Shown: positions 1 through 8,102, numbered from the stretch's first letter. The stretch is 17,464 nt of DNA from Moraxellaceae bacterium (GCA_014378805.1 JACMMY010000064.1:1-17464); one strand, 5' to 3'. Program-made: numbers and translations. Notes: generated from the letters alone by a model not told the origin.

Positions 1-76
1 GGATTCGAACCCTCGGTAGGGGTTAACCTACTCTCCCTTAGCAGGGGAGTACCTTAAGCCACTCGGCCACCTCACC
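1..76 (-). tRNA. tRNA-Ser(GCU), partial at window edge
   Basis: Read on the minus strand, the gene begins GGTGAGGTGGCCGAGTGG at position 76. It has the typical serine D-arm, an anticodon stem CTCCC/GGGAG around loop CTGCTAA (anticodon GCT), a long variable arm and the T-arm GGGTTCGAATCC at the window start. The last T-stem bases, the acceptor 3' strand and CCA lie outside the window. It decodes AGC/AGU serine codons. The 5' end is placed by the acceptor strand GGTGAGG, as in enterobacterial tRNA-Ser(GCU). Confidence 0.95.
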
Positions 77-87
77 ACGAGGTGGCC

Positions 88-116
88 ATATTACAAAAAC
101 AAATGGCAAATCACAA
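88..116 (-). promoter_or_regulatory. Sigma-70-type promoter of tRNA-Ser
   Basis: On the minus strand a -35 box TTGTGA (116-111) is followed after exactly 17 bases by a -10 box TAATAT (93-88). Transcription should begin around position 81, giving a leader of only about five bases before the mature tRNA. The discriminator between the -10 box and the predicted start is GC-rich (GGCCACC), which is characteristic of stringently controlled stable-RNA promoters. That control is inferred, not shown. Confidence 0.75.
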
Positions 117-246
117 GCCTAATTATCACAAATGTCGATGACAGCTCAGGAAATCGCCATCACACAAAATTAGACCCAATAGAATCAACCGCAACATAAA
201 GTGATTTCAACGTTTTTAATTCAGTGTGACGGGGCTAATTTCGTGA

Positions 247-507
247 CTATTTCTTCGAATTAACATCATCTAACAAACCATCTTCCTCAGCAACTCTTTG
301 TTTATTATCCGCTTTATAATAATCAGCTGGATGTTTCTCAACTTCTTGCTGCTTGATCGCTTGCTCTTCAGGTGTCAAGGTTTGCTCTGGAACACTTGCT
401 TCGACTTTCGACTCTTCTGCCTTATGCTTATTACATGCGGTAGCGCCGAATAGAACAATTAATGCAAATACACCCACTTGTAGCTGACGATATTGACTTT
501 GTTTCAA
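247..507 (-). CDS. Small lipoprotein of unknown function
   Basis: An 86-residue protein is predicted from the TTG at 507: a short basic N-terminus, a hydrophobic segment (about residues 11-24) and a likely lipobox ending ...GATAC with Cys25, followed by a charged mature part rich in Glu and Lys. The -3 position is Ala rather than the usual Leu, so lipidation is likely but not textbook. I choose TTG over the upstream ATG at 531 because a perfect AAGGAG lies 8 bases before the TTG, while the ATG has no ribosome-binding site and would sit upstream of that AAGGAG. With the ATG start the protein is 94 residues. No family was recognised; mature lengths near 60 residues are common for small outer-membrane-anchored lipoproteins. 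It lies alone, transcribed towards tRNA-Ser and divergently from the PerM-family gene. Confidence 0.7.
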   Translation of the reverse strand: MKQSQYRQLQVGVFALIVLFGATACNKHKAEESKVEASVPEQTLTPEEQAIKQQEVEKHPADYYKADNKQRVAEEDGLLDDVNSKK

Positions 508-727
508 CTTCCGCACTCCTTGCAATCTCATTAGACATGAAAACCATTAACAGAGTTTTCATCGTTTATTTAAGGTTTTGTTAAAAAAACCCACCCGTTT
601 TTATACAGGTGCGCAGATAATATACCATTACTTACTTCGACTTTTCCAACATAATAACAGAGCTATAACATAGTTAAATTACCCACGCCTCGCACATTGC
701 GAGTTATCAAATAATGGCGCATAACAT

Positions 728-1858
728 ATGTCTCGATCACCTACTATTTCAACTGTATCCATCCAGCGTATGTTATTGCCCATCTTGCTGGGTATTTTAG
801 TTCTCTTCAGTTTCTTGGTTTTTAAAATCTTCCTAGTCCCAGTTGCTTGGGCGGCAGTACTGGTTTATGTCACTTGGCCACTCTATCAATGGACATTGAA
901 TAAACTCTCAGGGCGCGAAAATACTGCTGCAGGAGTTGTCACTCTGAGCCTAATGGTGCTCGTCGGTGTACCTATTGGATTTGGGATTCTGGCGTTAGAG
1001 CATCAAATGGTCTATTGGTACCATCAATTTCATAACCAGATTAATGCTGGTGAGTTAGTGATACCGCCCTCCTTAAAGAACACGCCGTGGATTGGGAGTT
1101 ATTTAGAAGACCTCGTCTCAAGACTCAATGATGACCCGAGTGCGTTTGAGGCACAAATGCGCGCCATTCTCCATGAGCAGGTCGGCAAAGGGGCTCGTTT
1201 CATAGGAAATATTGCGGAACATCTTGCTTTAGTTGGATTTTGTCTGCTGACAATGTTTTTCTTCTATAAAGATGGCGCACGTATCATGGTTCAAATCAAA
1301 TCTGCGCTCGAACGTATCATTGGTCGTCGTGGCGACCATTACCTTGCCGCAATTGCGGTCAACACTCGCGCTGTTGTTTATGGCAATGTCATGACTGCCG
1401 TTGCACAAGGTGTATTGGCTGGCATCGGTTATAGTATTGCCGGAGTACCGGGCGCAATGGTCTTTGCCATTATCACCGCACTCCTTGCCATGATTCCATT
1501 TGCTTCGCCGATTGCATGGGGCTTAGCTGTCGCTTGGCTTGCTTTGACTGGATTTCCGATTGGGGCGGCGTGTCTCGCAGTTTGGGCAGGTGTTGTCATT
1601 TTTGTGATTGATAATATTTTTCGCCCAATGGTGATTTCAAGTGCGGCAAAAATTCCATTTTTAATTGTCTTATTTGGTGTACTTGGCGGCTTAAATGCAT
1701 TCGGTATGATTGGATTATTTGTTGGCCCCGTCATCTTGGCAATGTTGCTCGCCGTTTGGCATGAATGGCTGACCCATGAACGCGAGCAAAGCGACGTAAC
1801 GAGTTCACTGTCCGAGATCACATCAACAGCAACAGATGCCGACACATCAATCCGCTAA
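728..1858 (+). CDS. AI-2E family transporter (PerM/YdiK-like membrane protein)
   Basis: A 376-residue polytopic inner-membrane protein. Two hydrophobic segments occupy about residues 15-55, followed by one near 68-88. A soluble, partly amphipathic region (about 90-150) comes next, and then a C-terminal cluster of helices (about 160-180 and 205-345). This is the layout of the AI-2E transporter (UPF0118/PerM) family. Family-typical traits include the FFFYKDG stretch after the soluble region and the Pro/Gly-rich GxxxGMIGLFVGP segment near the end. Family members have been linked to autoinducer-2 export or to ion/proton exchange; the substrate here cannot be told from sequence. The last 30 residues are a Ser/Thr-rich cytoplasmic tail. 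The ATG at 728 has no strong Shine-Dalgarno but is the first in-frame ATG, and the family length fits. It ends 21 bases before a bidirectional terminator. Confidence 0.88.
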   Translation: MSRSPTISTVSIQRMLLPILLGILVLFSFLVFKIFLVPVAWAAVLVYVTWPLYQWTLNKLSGRENTAAGVVTLSLMVLVGVPIGFGILALEHQMVYWYHQFHNQINAGELVIPPSLKNTPWIGSYLEDLVSRLNDDPSAFEAQMRAILHEQVGKGARFIGNIAEHLALVGFCLLTMFFFYKDGARIMVQIKSALERIIGRRGDHYLAAIAVNTRAVVYGNVMTAVAQGVLAGIGYSIAGVPGAMVFAIITALLAMIPFASPIAWGLAVAWLALTGFPIGAACLAVWAGVVIFVIDNIFRPMVISSAAKIPFLIVLFGVLGGLNAFGMIGLFVGPVILAMLLAVWHEWLTHEREQSDVTSSLSEITSTATDADTSIR

Positions 1859-1879
1859 CTGATTCAAATAGCACGCACT

Positions 1880-1911
1880 AAAAAGCCCAAATCATCAGAC
1901 TTGGGTTTTTT
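1880..1911. terminator. Bidirectional intrinsic terminator
   Basis: The stem CCCAA/TTGGG (1886-1890 with 1901-1905) is flanked by A5 on the left and T6 on the right, so it can work on both strands. On the plus strand it closes the PerM-family gene, and on the minus strand it closes tRNA-Leu, which is transcribed towards it. Confidence 0.8.
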
Positions 1912-1935
1912 AGATCATTGATATACAATCAAATT

Positions 1936-2020
1936 TGGTGCGGATGAGAGGACTTGAACCTCCACGATTTTACTCGCCAATACCTGAAACTGGTGCGTCT
2001 ACCAATTCCGCCACATCCGC
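1936..2020 (-). tRNA. tRNA-Leu(CAG)
   Basis: Complete 85-nucleotide class II tRNA on the minus strand. The acceptor GCGGATG starts at 2020 and pairs with CATCCGC, followed by an encoded CCA (1938-1936). The D-arm is TGGCGGAATTGGTAGACGC, the anticodon is CAG (1986-1984), the variable arm is long, and the T-arm is GGTTCAAGTCC. It decodes CUG leucine codons. It stands alone between two protein genes on the other strand and has its own promoter and terminator. Confidence 0.97.
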
Positions 2021-2031
2021 ATAGGTCGGCA

Positions 2032-2060
2032 ATGCTATAGACTTCATGAATTATCGTCAA
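2032..2060 (-). promoter_or_regulatory. Probable promoter of tRNA-Leu
   Basis: On the minus strand TTGACG (2060-2055) is followed after 17 bases by TAGCAT (2037-2032), 4 of 6 matches to the -10 consensus. A shifted -10 (TATAGC) gives 15-base spacing. The bases between the -10 box and the tRNA (TGCCGACC) are GC-rich, like the discriminator upstream of the tRNA-Ser gene. Confidence 0.55.
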
Positions 2061-2141
2061 GCCCTAAATCATCCATTTTTGACGTAATCTAAACTCATTT
2101 GATTTGCTACAAAATCTTCAATGCACCCAATAGCGACACCG

Positions 2142-2147
2142 TATTAT
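2142..2147 (+). promoter_or_regulatory. Possible -10 box upstream of rnr
   Basis: TATTAT lies 27 bases before the rnr start codon and matches the -10 consensus well, but no convincing -35 box sits 16-18 bases upstream. The rnr ATG at 2174 also lacks a clear Shine-Dalgarno. Confidence 0.3.
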
Positions 2148-2173
2148 CATAAAAGCTGTGTTAAACTGAAATA

Positions 2174-4966
2174 ATGAAAAATACCATTACCCCAGATTTA
2201 ACTTGGAACGACCCTGAAGCCCTGAGTGAAGCTCAGCGCTACGAATCGCCAATTCCAAGTCGCACCCTCATTCTCAATATTTTACAACAAAATCCACAAC
2301 CGCTCAGTCATGCGGAATTTGTGCTGTTGTTTAATTTACAAGACCCGACTGCGATTGAAGCAGTCAGTCGCCGCCTCTCCGCGATGGTTCGTGATAGCCA
2401 ACTGACCACCGTTGGACATAATCCACAACGTTACCGCTTAATCAGCGAAGATGATTTATTTATCGGTAAAATCCAATCGCATACCAATGGTTTTGGTTTT
2501 GTCGTGCTAACAGATCATCCCGATTTATTTTTGACTGAACGCGAAATGCGTTTGGTGTTTAACGGCGATATCGTCAGCGCGCGCGCGACAGGTACCGATC
2601 GTCGTGGACGTCCGCTCGGTCGTATTGTCGATGTCAAAGAACGTCAACAAACCCAAGTGATTGGTCATTTGCAAATGCAAGAAGGGCAATTTTATATTCA
2701 GCCTTCGCATCCAAACGCACATCAACCAATCGCGCTTGAGCCTGATCAAGTCACTGCAGCACAATTAAGCATTGGTGATGCTGCGAAAATTGAAATCGAC
2801 GATTGGCCAACCCGTGAAGAATACGCCAATGGCCATGTGGTTGAGGCTTTCTCAAATAAAGTCGATACACAACTGATTATTCCGACCACGCTGATCGATT
2901 TTGATCTACCTCATATTTTTAGTGAACAAGTTCTCGCAGAAACAGCAAAATACAAAGAACCTGCCTTAAAAGACCGTAAGGGTCGGATTGATTTACGTGA
3001 ATTGCCGCTGATCACGATTGATGGCGAAGATGCGCGCGACTTTGATGATGCAGTTTATGCGGAGAAACGCGCGGGTGGCGGATTCCGTCTCATCGTCGCG
3101 ATTGCTGATGTCAGTCATTACGTGAAACTCAAAATGGCACTGGATGATGAAGCACAAGCGCGTGGTACGTCGGTTTACTTCCCGAACCATGTTGTGCCAA
3201 TGTTGCCTGAAGATTTATCGAATGGCCTCTGCTCGCTGAAACCCAATGTTGACCGCCTATGCATGGTTTGTGATATTAATTTATCCCGCGCTGGCAACGT
3301 GATGGGCTTTGAGTTTTATGAAGCCGTTATGCATTCACAAGCACGCACAACCTATGATCAAGTGGCGAGCTACTTAGGTGGTCAGACCGATGCGATTCCA
3401 AATATTCCAGCCGTTCACAAATCAATCGACACGCTGAATCAGCTGTTTCACGTGATGCTCACTGTCCGCGCCAAACGCGGTGCAATGGAGTTTGAAACCA
3501 CTGAAACTTACATGACCTTTGATGACAAAGGCGGTATTTCAGCGATCAAACCGCGGACGCGTAACGATGCGCATCGTCTAATTGAAGAGTGCATGTTGCT
3601 GGCCAATACCTGTGCGGCTGATTTTGCGCTGAAAAATCTGATTCCTGTGCTTTACCGTAATCACGAGCCCCCTGAAATGAATCGCGTGCAGAAAGTGCGT
3701 GATTATGTAAAATTACTCGGTTTAAGTTTCCCTGAAAAACCAACGCAATCGGACTATCAAGCGATTATTGAAGCAACGCGTGATCGGATTGATGCGCCAA
3801 GTATTCACACCGTGTTGCTGCGTTCGATGATGCAAGCTGTCTATGCGCCTGAAAATTTAGGACATTTCGGTTTAGCTTATGAAGCGTATACTCACTTCAC
3901 ATCGCCAATTCGCCGCTATCCTGATTTGCTGCTGCATCGCGCGATTAAAAATCATTTAGCAGGTAGAAAGACTGATCTCGAAGGCAATCAATTGGTTGCG
4001 GCAGGCCAACAATTCTCGCAAACAGAACGCCGTGCCGATGATGCCTCGCGCAGTGTGATGAGCTGGCTCAAAACCCATTATATGCAACAGCATATCGGTG
4101 ATCGTTTTGAAGGCGTAATTACCGCAGTGACTGAATTTGGTTTCTTCGTGACGCTGAGTGAACTCTATGTCGAAGGCTTGGTTCATGTGCGCAACTTGGG
4201 TAATGATTTCTACGAATACAATGTCGCTAGCCAAAGTATGAATGGCAAAACGCATGGTCAGAAATTTGCTCTCGGTGATAAAGTCGAAATTCAGGTCGCA
4301 GGCGCGAATCTTGAAGAACGTAAAATCGACTTCCAGTTGGTTAAACAGTTGTCGAGTGGCGGTAAACCGATGCGCGAGGAAGCACCGCGCGTTGCAAATA
4401 CGCCTGCTCCTGCAAAAGCAGCTGCACCAGCGAAAGCAACGACTCCGCCAAAAACAGCTTCAAATCGTCCAGCACGCACAGGCCGTCAACAGCCACAAAC
4501 GGCCAAACCTTTTGCAGCGCAAAATGTAACTGCTGCTGCAAAACCGACTACTCCACGTCCGCCGCGCCCAACTGCACATAAAAAACCTGTGCAGCAGCCA
4601 GCGCAAGCGACACAGTCCACTGAACAAGTGAAAACGGTCGCTGCGCCTGCAACGCCGAAACCACCTGTTGCTGCGGTCAATGACGTTAAAGTCGTTACGC
4701 CAACTGCGGCGCCGATTGAACCGATTGCCACAAAAGTACAGACTGAGGTTGTTGCTCAAACCAAAGAACGTGAGGATAAAGCCAAGTCGAAACCGAAAGC
4801 TGAAAAATCCAAATCAGCCAAGAAATCGACTGATAAATCCAAAGATCAATCAAAAGATCAGGCCAAGTCCAAGAAAGCTTCAGGCAAAAAATCGACTGAT
4901 GAGAAATCAGCCAAGAAAGATGACTCAAAGAAAGAGAGCACTAAGAAGTCTAAGAAAAATAAATAG
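2174..4966 (+). CDS. rnr: Ribonuclease R with extended disordered tail
   Basis: A 930-residue 3'-to-5' exoribonuclease of the RNase II/R family. It degrades structured RNA and helps in rRNA/tRNA quality control and, in relatives, cold shock. In order: an N-terminal winged-helix region (about 30-80), two cold-shock/OB folds (about 88-230), the RNB catalytic domain with the metal-binding block DGEDARDFDD (residues 283-292) and the later signature HFTSPIRRYPDLLLHR (about 575-590), and an S1 domain (about 641-725). Residues from about 730 to 930 form a low-complexity tail: first Ala/Pro/Thr-rich, then Lys/Ser/Asp-rich (roughly 865-930). E. coli RNase R is about 813 residues with a shorter basic tail, so this enzyme is longer by over 100 residues, all at the C-terminus. 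The start ATG at 2174 begins MKNTITPD; there is no competing start near it. A terminator follows 12 bases after the stop, so rnr is probably transcribed separately from prlC. Confidence 0.97.
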   Translation: MKNTITPDLTWNDPEALSEAQRYESPIPSRTLILNILQQNPQPLSHAEFVLLFNLQDPTAIEAVSRRLSAMVRDSQLTTVGHNPQRYRLISEDDLFIGKIQSHTNGFGFVVLTDHPDLFLTEREMRLVFNGDIVSARATGTDRRGRPLGRIVDVKERQQTQVIGHLQMQEGQFYIQPSHPNAHQPIALEPDQVTAAQLSIGDAAKIEIDDWPTREEYANGHVVEAFSNKVDTQLIIPTTLIDFDLPHIFSEQVLAETAKYKEPALKDRKGRIDLRELPLITIDGEDARDFDDAVYAEKRAGGGFRLIVAIADVSHYVKLKMALDDEAQARGTSVYFPNHVVPMLPEDLSNGLCSLKPNVDRLCMVCDINLSRAGNVMGFEFYEAVMHSQARTTYDQVASYLGGQTDAIPNIPAVHKSIDTLNQLFHVMLTVRAKRGAMEFETTETYMTFDDKGGISAIKPRTRNDAHRLIEECMLLANTCAADFALKNLIPVLYRNHEPPEMNRVQKVRDYVKLLGLSFPEKPTQSDYQAIIEATRDRIDAPSIHTVLLRSMMQAVYAPENLGHFGLAYEAYTHFTSPIRRYPDLLLHRAIKNHLAGRKTDLEGNQLVAAGQQFSQTERRADDASRSVMSWLKTHYMQQHIGDRFEGVITAVTEFGFFVTLSELYVEGLVHVRNLGNDFYEYNVASQSMNGKTHGQKFALGDKVEIQVAGANLEERKIDFQLVKQLSSGGKPMREEAPRVANTPAPAKAAAPAKATTPPKTASNRPARTGRQQPQTAKPFAAQNVTAAAKPTTPRPPRPTAHKKPVQQPAQATQSTEQVKTVAAPATPKPPVAAVNDVKVVTPTAAPIEPIATKVQTEVVAQTKEREDKAKSKPKAEKSKSAKKSTDKSKDQSKDQAKSKKASGKKSTDEKSAKKDDSKKESTKKSKKNK
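4811..4918 (+). repeat. Short direct repeats inside the rnr tail
   Basis: The 15-mer AAATCAGCCAAGAAA occurs at 4811-4825 and again at 4904-4918. The 12-mer AAATCGACTGAT occurs at 4823-4834 and 4889-4900. Both encode parts of the Lys-rich tail (SAKK and KSTD motifs). Exact nucleotide identity, not just similar amino acids, points to local duplication. Confidence 0.75.
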
Positions 4967-4978
4967 CACTCATCAAAG

Positions 4979-5015
4979 AAATCAGGGTACGGCATATCGC
5001 GCCCTGATTTTTTTT
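4979..5015 (+). terminator. Intrinsic terminator of rnr
   Basis: Perfect 9-bp stem AAATCAGGG/CCCTGATTT (4979-4987 with 5002-5010), a 14-base loop and a run of T residues. It lies 12 bases after the rnr stop codon. Confidence 0.9.
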
Positions 5016-5027
5016 GCATTTTTCAAT

Positions 5028-5082
5028 AGGAATTCACGGGTGCTCTGAAACGAAAATCCTCCAATAATACCGATGAATTCCT
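5028..5082. repeat. 9-bp inverted repeat between rnr and prlC
   Basis: AGGAATTCA (5028-5036) and TGAATTCCT (5074-5082) are perfect inverted copies separated by 37 bases, and each holds the palindrome GAATTC. There is no T-run, so it is not an obvious terminator. It could be a transcribed stem, a dyad operator in the prlC leader, or chance. Confidence 0.4.
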
Positions 5083-5192
5083 CTTGAACATCGTGACCCA
5101 AATCAACGATTCTATACAATATTGAATCATTCTGATTTTGGACACCTTAACTGTTTGATTCTCACTATTCGACTTTAAAAAAAGACCACATC

Positions 5193-7286
5193 ATGAATGC
5201 AATTACCCAAAACTCAATGCTTAATCCCGCGCGCTTACCACTCCCCGATTTTCCGTCACTGACGAATACAGGAATGAAAGCTGATATTGAAGTATTGCTT
5301 GAAGAAGGGTTTTCATTGCTACATCAAGCGAATCATATTCATGCAGGAACGGAGCTTGATTTTGTTCTAAAGCTAGATACTTTTGAAAATAGAATGCATC
5401 AGGTGTGGAGTGTTTTTTCTAATTTAAATGCAACTTGTAACACACCAGAATTACGCGAAACCTATAACGCTTTACTGCCAGAACTCTCCCGTTATTACAC
5501 GGAGCTTGGGCAAAATAAACTGCTTTTTCAAGCGTATTGCACCATTCATGAGAGTGCTGATTTTTCAACATTGTCAGCCGCACGACAAGAGTCGTTTCGA
5601 CTCGCACTGCGTGACTTTAAGGTTTCTGGCGTTGCGCTCGAGGGTCAAGCTAAAAAACGATATGCCATCATTACTGAACGTTTATCACAACTTTCATCAC
5701 AGTTTTCCGACCACTTATTAGATGCAACTCAAGCCTTCGTTCGCCCATTAAGCGCACATGAACTGGTTGGATTACCCGAATCAGCCTTGGCATTGGTCAA
5801 GCAAATGGCGACTCAGCGCGCAAAAGATTTACCAGCACAAGATCAAATCAATGCCGCTGCAACACTGGATGCGCCAGTTTACATTGCACTCCTCACCTAT
5901 GCCGATGATCGAAAACTCCGCGAAGAGTTGTATCGCGCATTCGTGACTCGCGCATCAGAACTTGCCACAGTACCCGATGCAACGACACAAGATAATGGTG
6001 ACATCATTGTTGAGATCTTGGCACTCCGCTTAGAAATGGCGCAGTTACTTGGATTTTCAAGTTACGCGGAACTATCATTAGCAAGCAAAATGGCGCCAGA
6101 TGTTGCAACCGTACGTGAATTTCTGGTCGATATTGCTAATAAAGCCTTGGAGCCTGCACAACGCGATTTAGCTGAACTTAAGGCTGAAGCAGCAACACTC
6201 GGAATCAATGACTTACAGCCATGGGATACCGCGTATCTGGCAGAAAAAGTCAAACAACGCCAATACAACTTGTCGCAAGAAACACTCAAACCTTATTTCC
6301 CGGCTCACATTGTCATTCATGGTTTATTTCAAGTCGCAAAGCGCCTATATGGTATTGATATTGAACAACGCGCTACGTCAGTCTGGGCAGATGGTGTTGA
6401 ATACTATGAAATTACCGAACAAGGAACATTAGTTGCGGGTTTCTATTTAGATTTATATGCTCGTACTGGGAAGCGCGGTGGTGCATGGATGAGTGGTTTT
6501 CGCCCACGTATGCGTACTGATCGAGGATTACAGCTCCCCGTTGCGTTTATGGTCGGTAACTTCACACCCCCAGTCGATGGCAAACCCGCCTTACTCAGCC
6601 ATGATGAACTCGTTACGCTCTTCCATGAGTTCGGACATGGTTTACACCACATGTTGACAGAAGTTGATGTTCTATCCGTTGCTGGCGTGAATGGCGTGGC
6701 ATGGGACGCGGTGGAATTACCAAGTCAATTCATGGAATTTTGGACATGGGAACCTGAAGCCTTAGCGCTCATTAGTAAGCATGATGAGACTGGCGAACGC
6801 CTGCCTACAGAGCTGTTGAATGCTCTGCTTGCTGCACGTCATTTCCAAAGTGGTATGCAAGCACTGAGACAAATTGAATTTTCGTTATTTGATCTCGATA
6901 TTCACCACGCCCAACCTGCGCCAGATCTCGCGAAAGTGCAATTTATCCTCGATCAAATCCGTGCGCAATATTCAGTATTGATGCCGCCTCGTTATAATCG
7001 CTTCCAACATGGATTTAGCCATATTTTCGCAGGAGGATATGCAGCTGGATATTACTCATACAAATGGGCAGAAGTATTGGCATCTGACGCATTTGACCGT
7101 TTTGAGCAAGAAGGCATCTTTAACGCAGAAACAGGACAAGCTTTCAGACAAAGTGTATTAGCAATCGGTGGAAGTAAGATTGCACTGGAAACATTCCGTG
7201 ATTTCCGTGGTCGCGATCCATCGGTTGATGCATTATTACGTCATAATGGCTGGAATGAACACACTATCGCAGATCAATCAGCATGA
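5193..7286 (+). CDS. prlC: Oligopeptidase A (M3 zinc metallopeptidase)
   Basis: A 697-residue cytoplasmic oligopeptidase of the thimet oligopeptidase (M3) family. It cleaves short peptides, including signal-peptide fragments and products of ATP-dependent proteases. The zinc site is visible: HEFGH at residues 478-482 with the third ligand Glu508 in the AVELPSQ motif, 30 residues after the first His. Further family hallmarks are the GKRGGAW stretch (about 427), PALLSHDE just before the zinc site, and the near-C-terminal FAGGYAAGYYSY block that carries substrate-binding Tyr residues. Length matches the family (about 680). The ATG at 5193 has only a weak purine-rich stretch upstream. The stop codon overlaps the start of the downstream YheV-like gene by four bases (ATGA), so the two are almost certainly co-transcribed and translationally coupled. 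Confidence 0.97.
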   Translation: MNAITQNSMLNPARLPLPDFPSLTNTGMKADIEVLLEEGFSLLHQANHIHAGTELDFVLKLDTFENRMHQVWSVFSNLNATCNTPELRETYNALLPELSRYYTELGQNKLLFQAYCTIHESADFSTLSAARQESFRLALRDFKVSGVALEGQAKKRYAIITERLSQLSSQFSDHLLDATQAFVRPLSAHELVGLPESALALVKQMATQRAKDLPAQDQINAAATLDAPVYIALLTYADDRKLREELYRAFVTRASELATVPDATTQDNGDIIVEILALRLEMAQLLGFSSYAELSLASKMAPDVATVREFLVDIANKALEPAQRDLAELKAEAATLGINDLQPWDTAYLAEKVKQRQYNLSQETLKPYFPAHIVIHGLFQVAKRLYGIDIEQRATSVWADGVEYYEITEQGTLVAGFYLDLYARTGKRGGAWMSGFRPRMRTDRGLQLPVAFMVGNFTPPVDGKPALLSHDELVTLFHEFGHGLHHMLTEVDVLSVAGVNGVAWDAVELPSQFMEFWTWEPEALALISKHDETGERLPTELLNALLAARHFQSGMQALRQIEFSLFDLDIHHAQPAPDLAKVQFILDQIRAQYSVLMPPRYNRFQHGFSHIFAGGYAAGYYSYKWAEVLASDAFDRFEQEGIFNAETGQAFRQSVLAIGGSKIALETFRDFRGRDPSVDALLRHNGWNEHTIADQSA

Positions 7287-7522
7287 GCCAAAATACACCC
7301 ATCAAAAAACGTTTTATCGCAGGTGCACGTTGTAGCGCCTGCCAAGCGCAAGATAAAGTCATGATCTTCATCACACCAGATGATGAATGGATTGAATGCG
7401 TCGACTGTGGGCACATCGAAAGACGACCAACTACGGTAGTTTCTAAGGGATCATTCGACGCGATGCCTGCTGCAACCGAAACAGAACAAGTCGAAGTGGT
7501 ACAGATTCGATCAATGCGCTAG
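7283..7522 (+). CDS. YheV-family zinc-ribbon protein
   Basis: A 79-residue protein with two CxxC pairs, Cys17/Cys20 and Cys39/Cys42, and the N-terminal block IKKRFIAGARCSACQ typical of the YheV (DUF2387) family of predicted metal-binding proteins. The spacing suggests one zinc ribbon. The family's role is unknown to me; binding of nucleic acid or a protein partner is a guess. The C-terminal 30 residues are acidic and not part of the ribbon. The start overlaps the prlC stop (ATGA), which fixes the start and suggests dependence on prlC translation. Confidence 0.9.
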   Translation: MSQNTPIKKRFIAGARCSACQAQDKVMIFITPDDEWIECVDCGHIERRPTTVVSKGSFDAMPAATETEQVEVVQIRSMR

Positions 7523-7557
7523 AATCAGCCATTAGGATAAAAATAGTTAATTTTAGA

Positions 7558-8004
7558 ATGGATACACACATGAAGTCGCTTTTAGAACGCGCCCGTGCAC
7601 GCCCTTATCATGCAGCGGCCTTAGTCATCGCTGCAGTTGCTGCAATCGCACTCTTGTGGTGGTTACTCTGCCCTCAAGCATCAACAACAAGCACAACTTC
7701 TACCACGATAAAAACAGTGACTAACGTGCCAATCGTTCAGTCGTCTGCACTGCAATCCGATACGGCATCTGTAACAACAACAACGTCCGAAGTGACTGCA
7801 ACGGATGTCGCACCAGTGACCACAGTAAATACAGCACTACCCACAGATCCAGCAATGACTGAAGAAGAGTTGGATCGTCTAAATGATGAACAAGCACGCC
7901 TAAAAGATCGTAAAACTCAGCTTGCGCGGCAACTGGAAATGTCTAACAAATTACTGGCGTTGAAAGAACAACAACTCAAAACGCTCGAAACACCAAATCA
8001 TTAA
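7558..8004 (+). CDS. Single-pass membrane protein with C-terminal coiled coil, unknown
   Basis: A 148-residue protein with a basic N-terminus (ERARARP), one hydrophobic helix (about residues 18-38, ending in LLWWLLC) and a Thr/Ser/Val-rich linker (about 40-95). A charged heptad-like stretch follows (about 98-145, EEELDRLNDEQARLKDRK...) that should form a coiled coil. The topology is most likely N-in with the coiled coil in the periplasm. No catalytic motif and no recognised family. It starts 35 bases after the yheV-like gene on the same strand and could belong to the prlC operon. Two in-frame starts are possible, ATG 7558 and ATG 7570 (MKSLLER); neither has a strong ribosome-binding site, and I keep the longer one. 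The Thr-rich linker may be a cell-wall-spanning or O-glycosylated segment, which is inference. Confidence 0.75.
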   Translation: MDTHMKSLLERARARPYHAAALVIAAVAAIALLWWLLCPQASTTSTTSTTIKTVTNVPIVQSSALQSDTASVTTTTSEVTATDVAPVTTVNTALPTDPAMTEEELDRLNDEQARLKDRKTQLARQLEMSNKLLALKEQQLKTLETPNH

Positions 8005-8063
8005 TTGTCTGGACTGACGTTCCGATCTAGAAAATAAAACATAAACGATCCGACGAGAAGCTC

Positions 8064-8072
8064 TGCTAAAAT
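8064..8072 (+). promoter_or_regulatory. Possible extended -10 element before the EamA gene
   Basis: TGCTAAAAT fits an extended -10 (TGn-TAAAAT) about 30 bases upstream of the TTG start. There is no good -35 box, which extended -10 promoters can do without. The call is weak. Confidence 0.35.
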
Positions 8073-8102
8073 AGCGGCCTTCTCACGCTGGTCGATCTAT
8101 TC

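Noticed and set aside
689..703. Small hairpin CTCGC/GCGAG before the PerM-family gene
   Set aside because: Only five base pairs with no link to a terminator, operator or ribosome-binding site.
4242..5048. Overlapping frames on both strands across the rnr tail, including an Arg-rich 126-residue one
   Set aside because: They arise from the low-complexity, Lys-rich coding sequence of the real gene and show no independent start signals.
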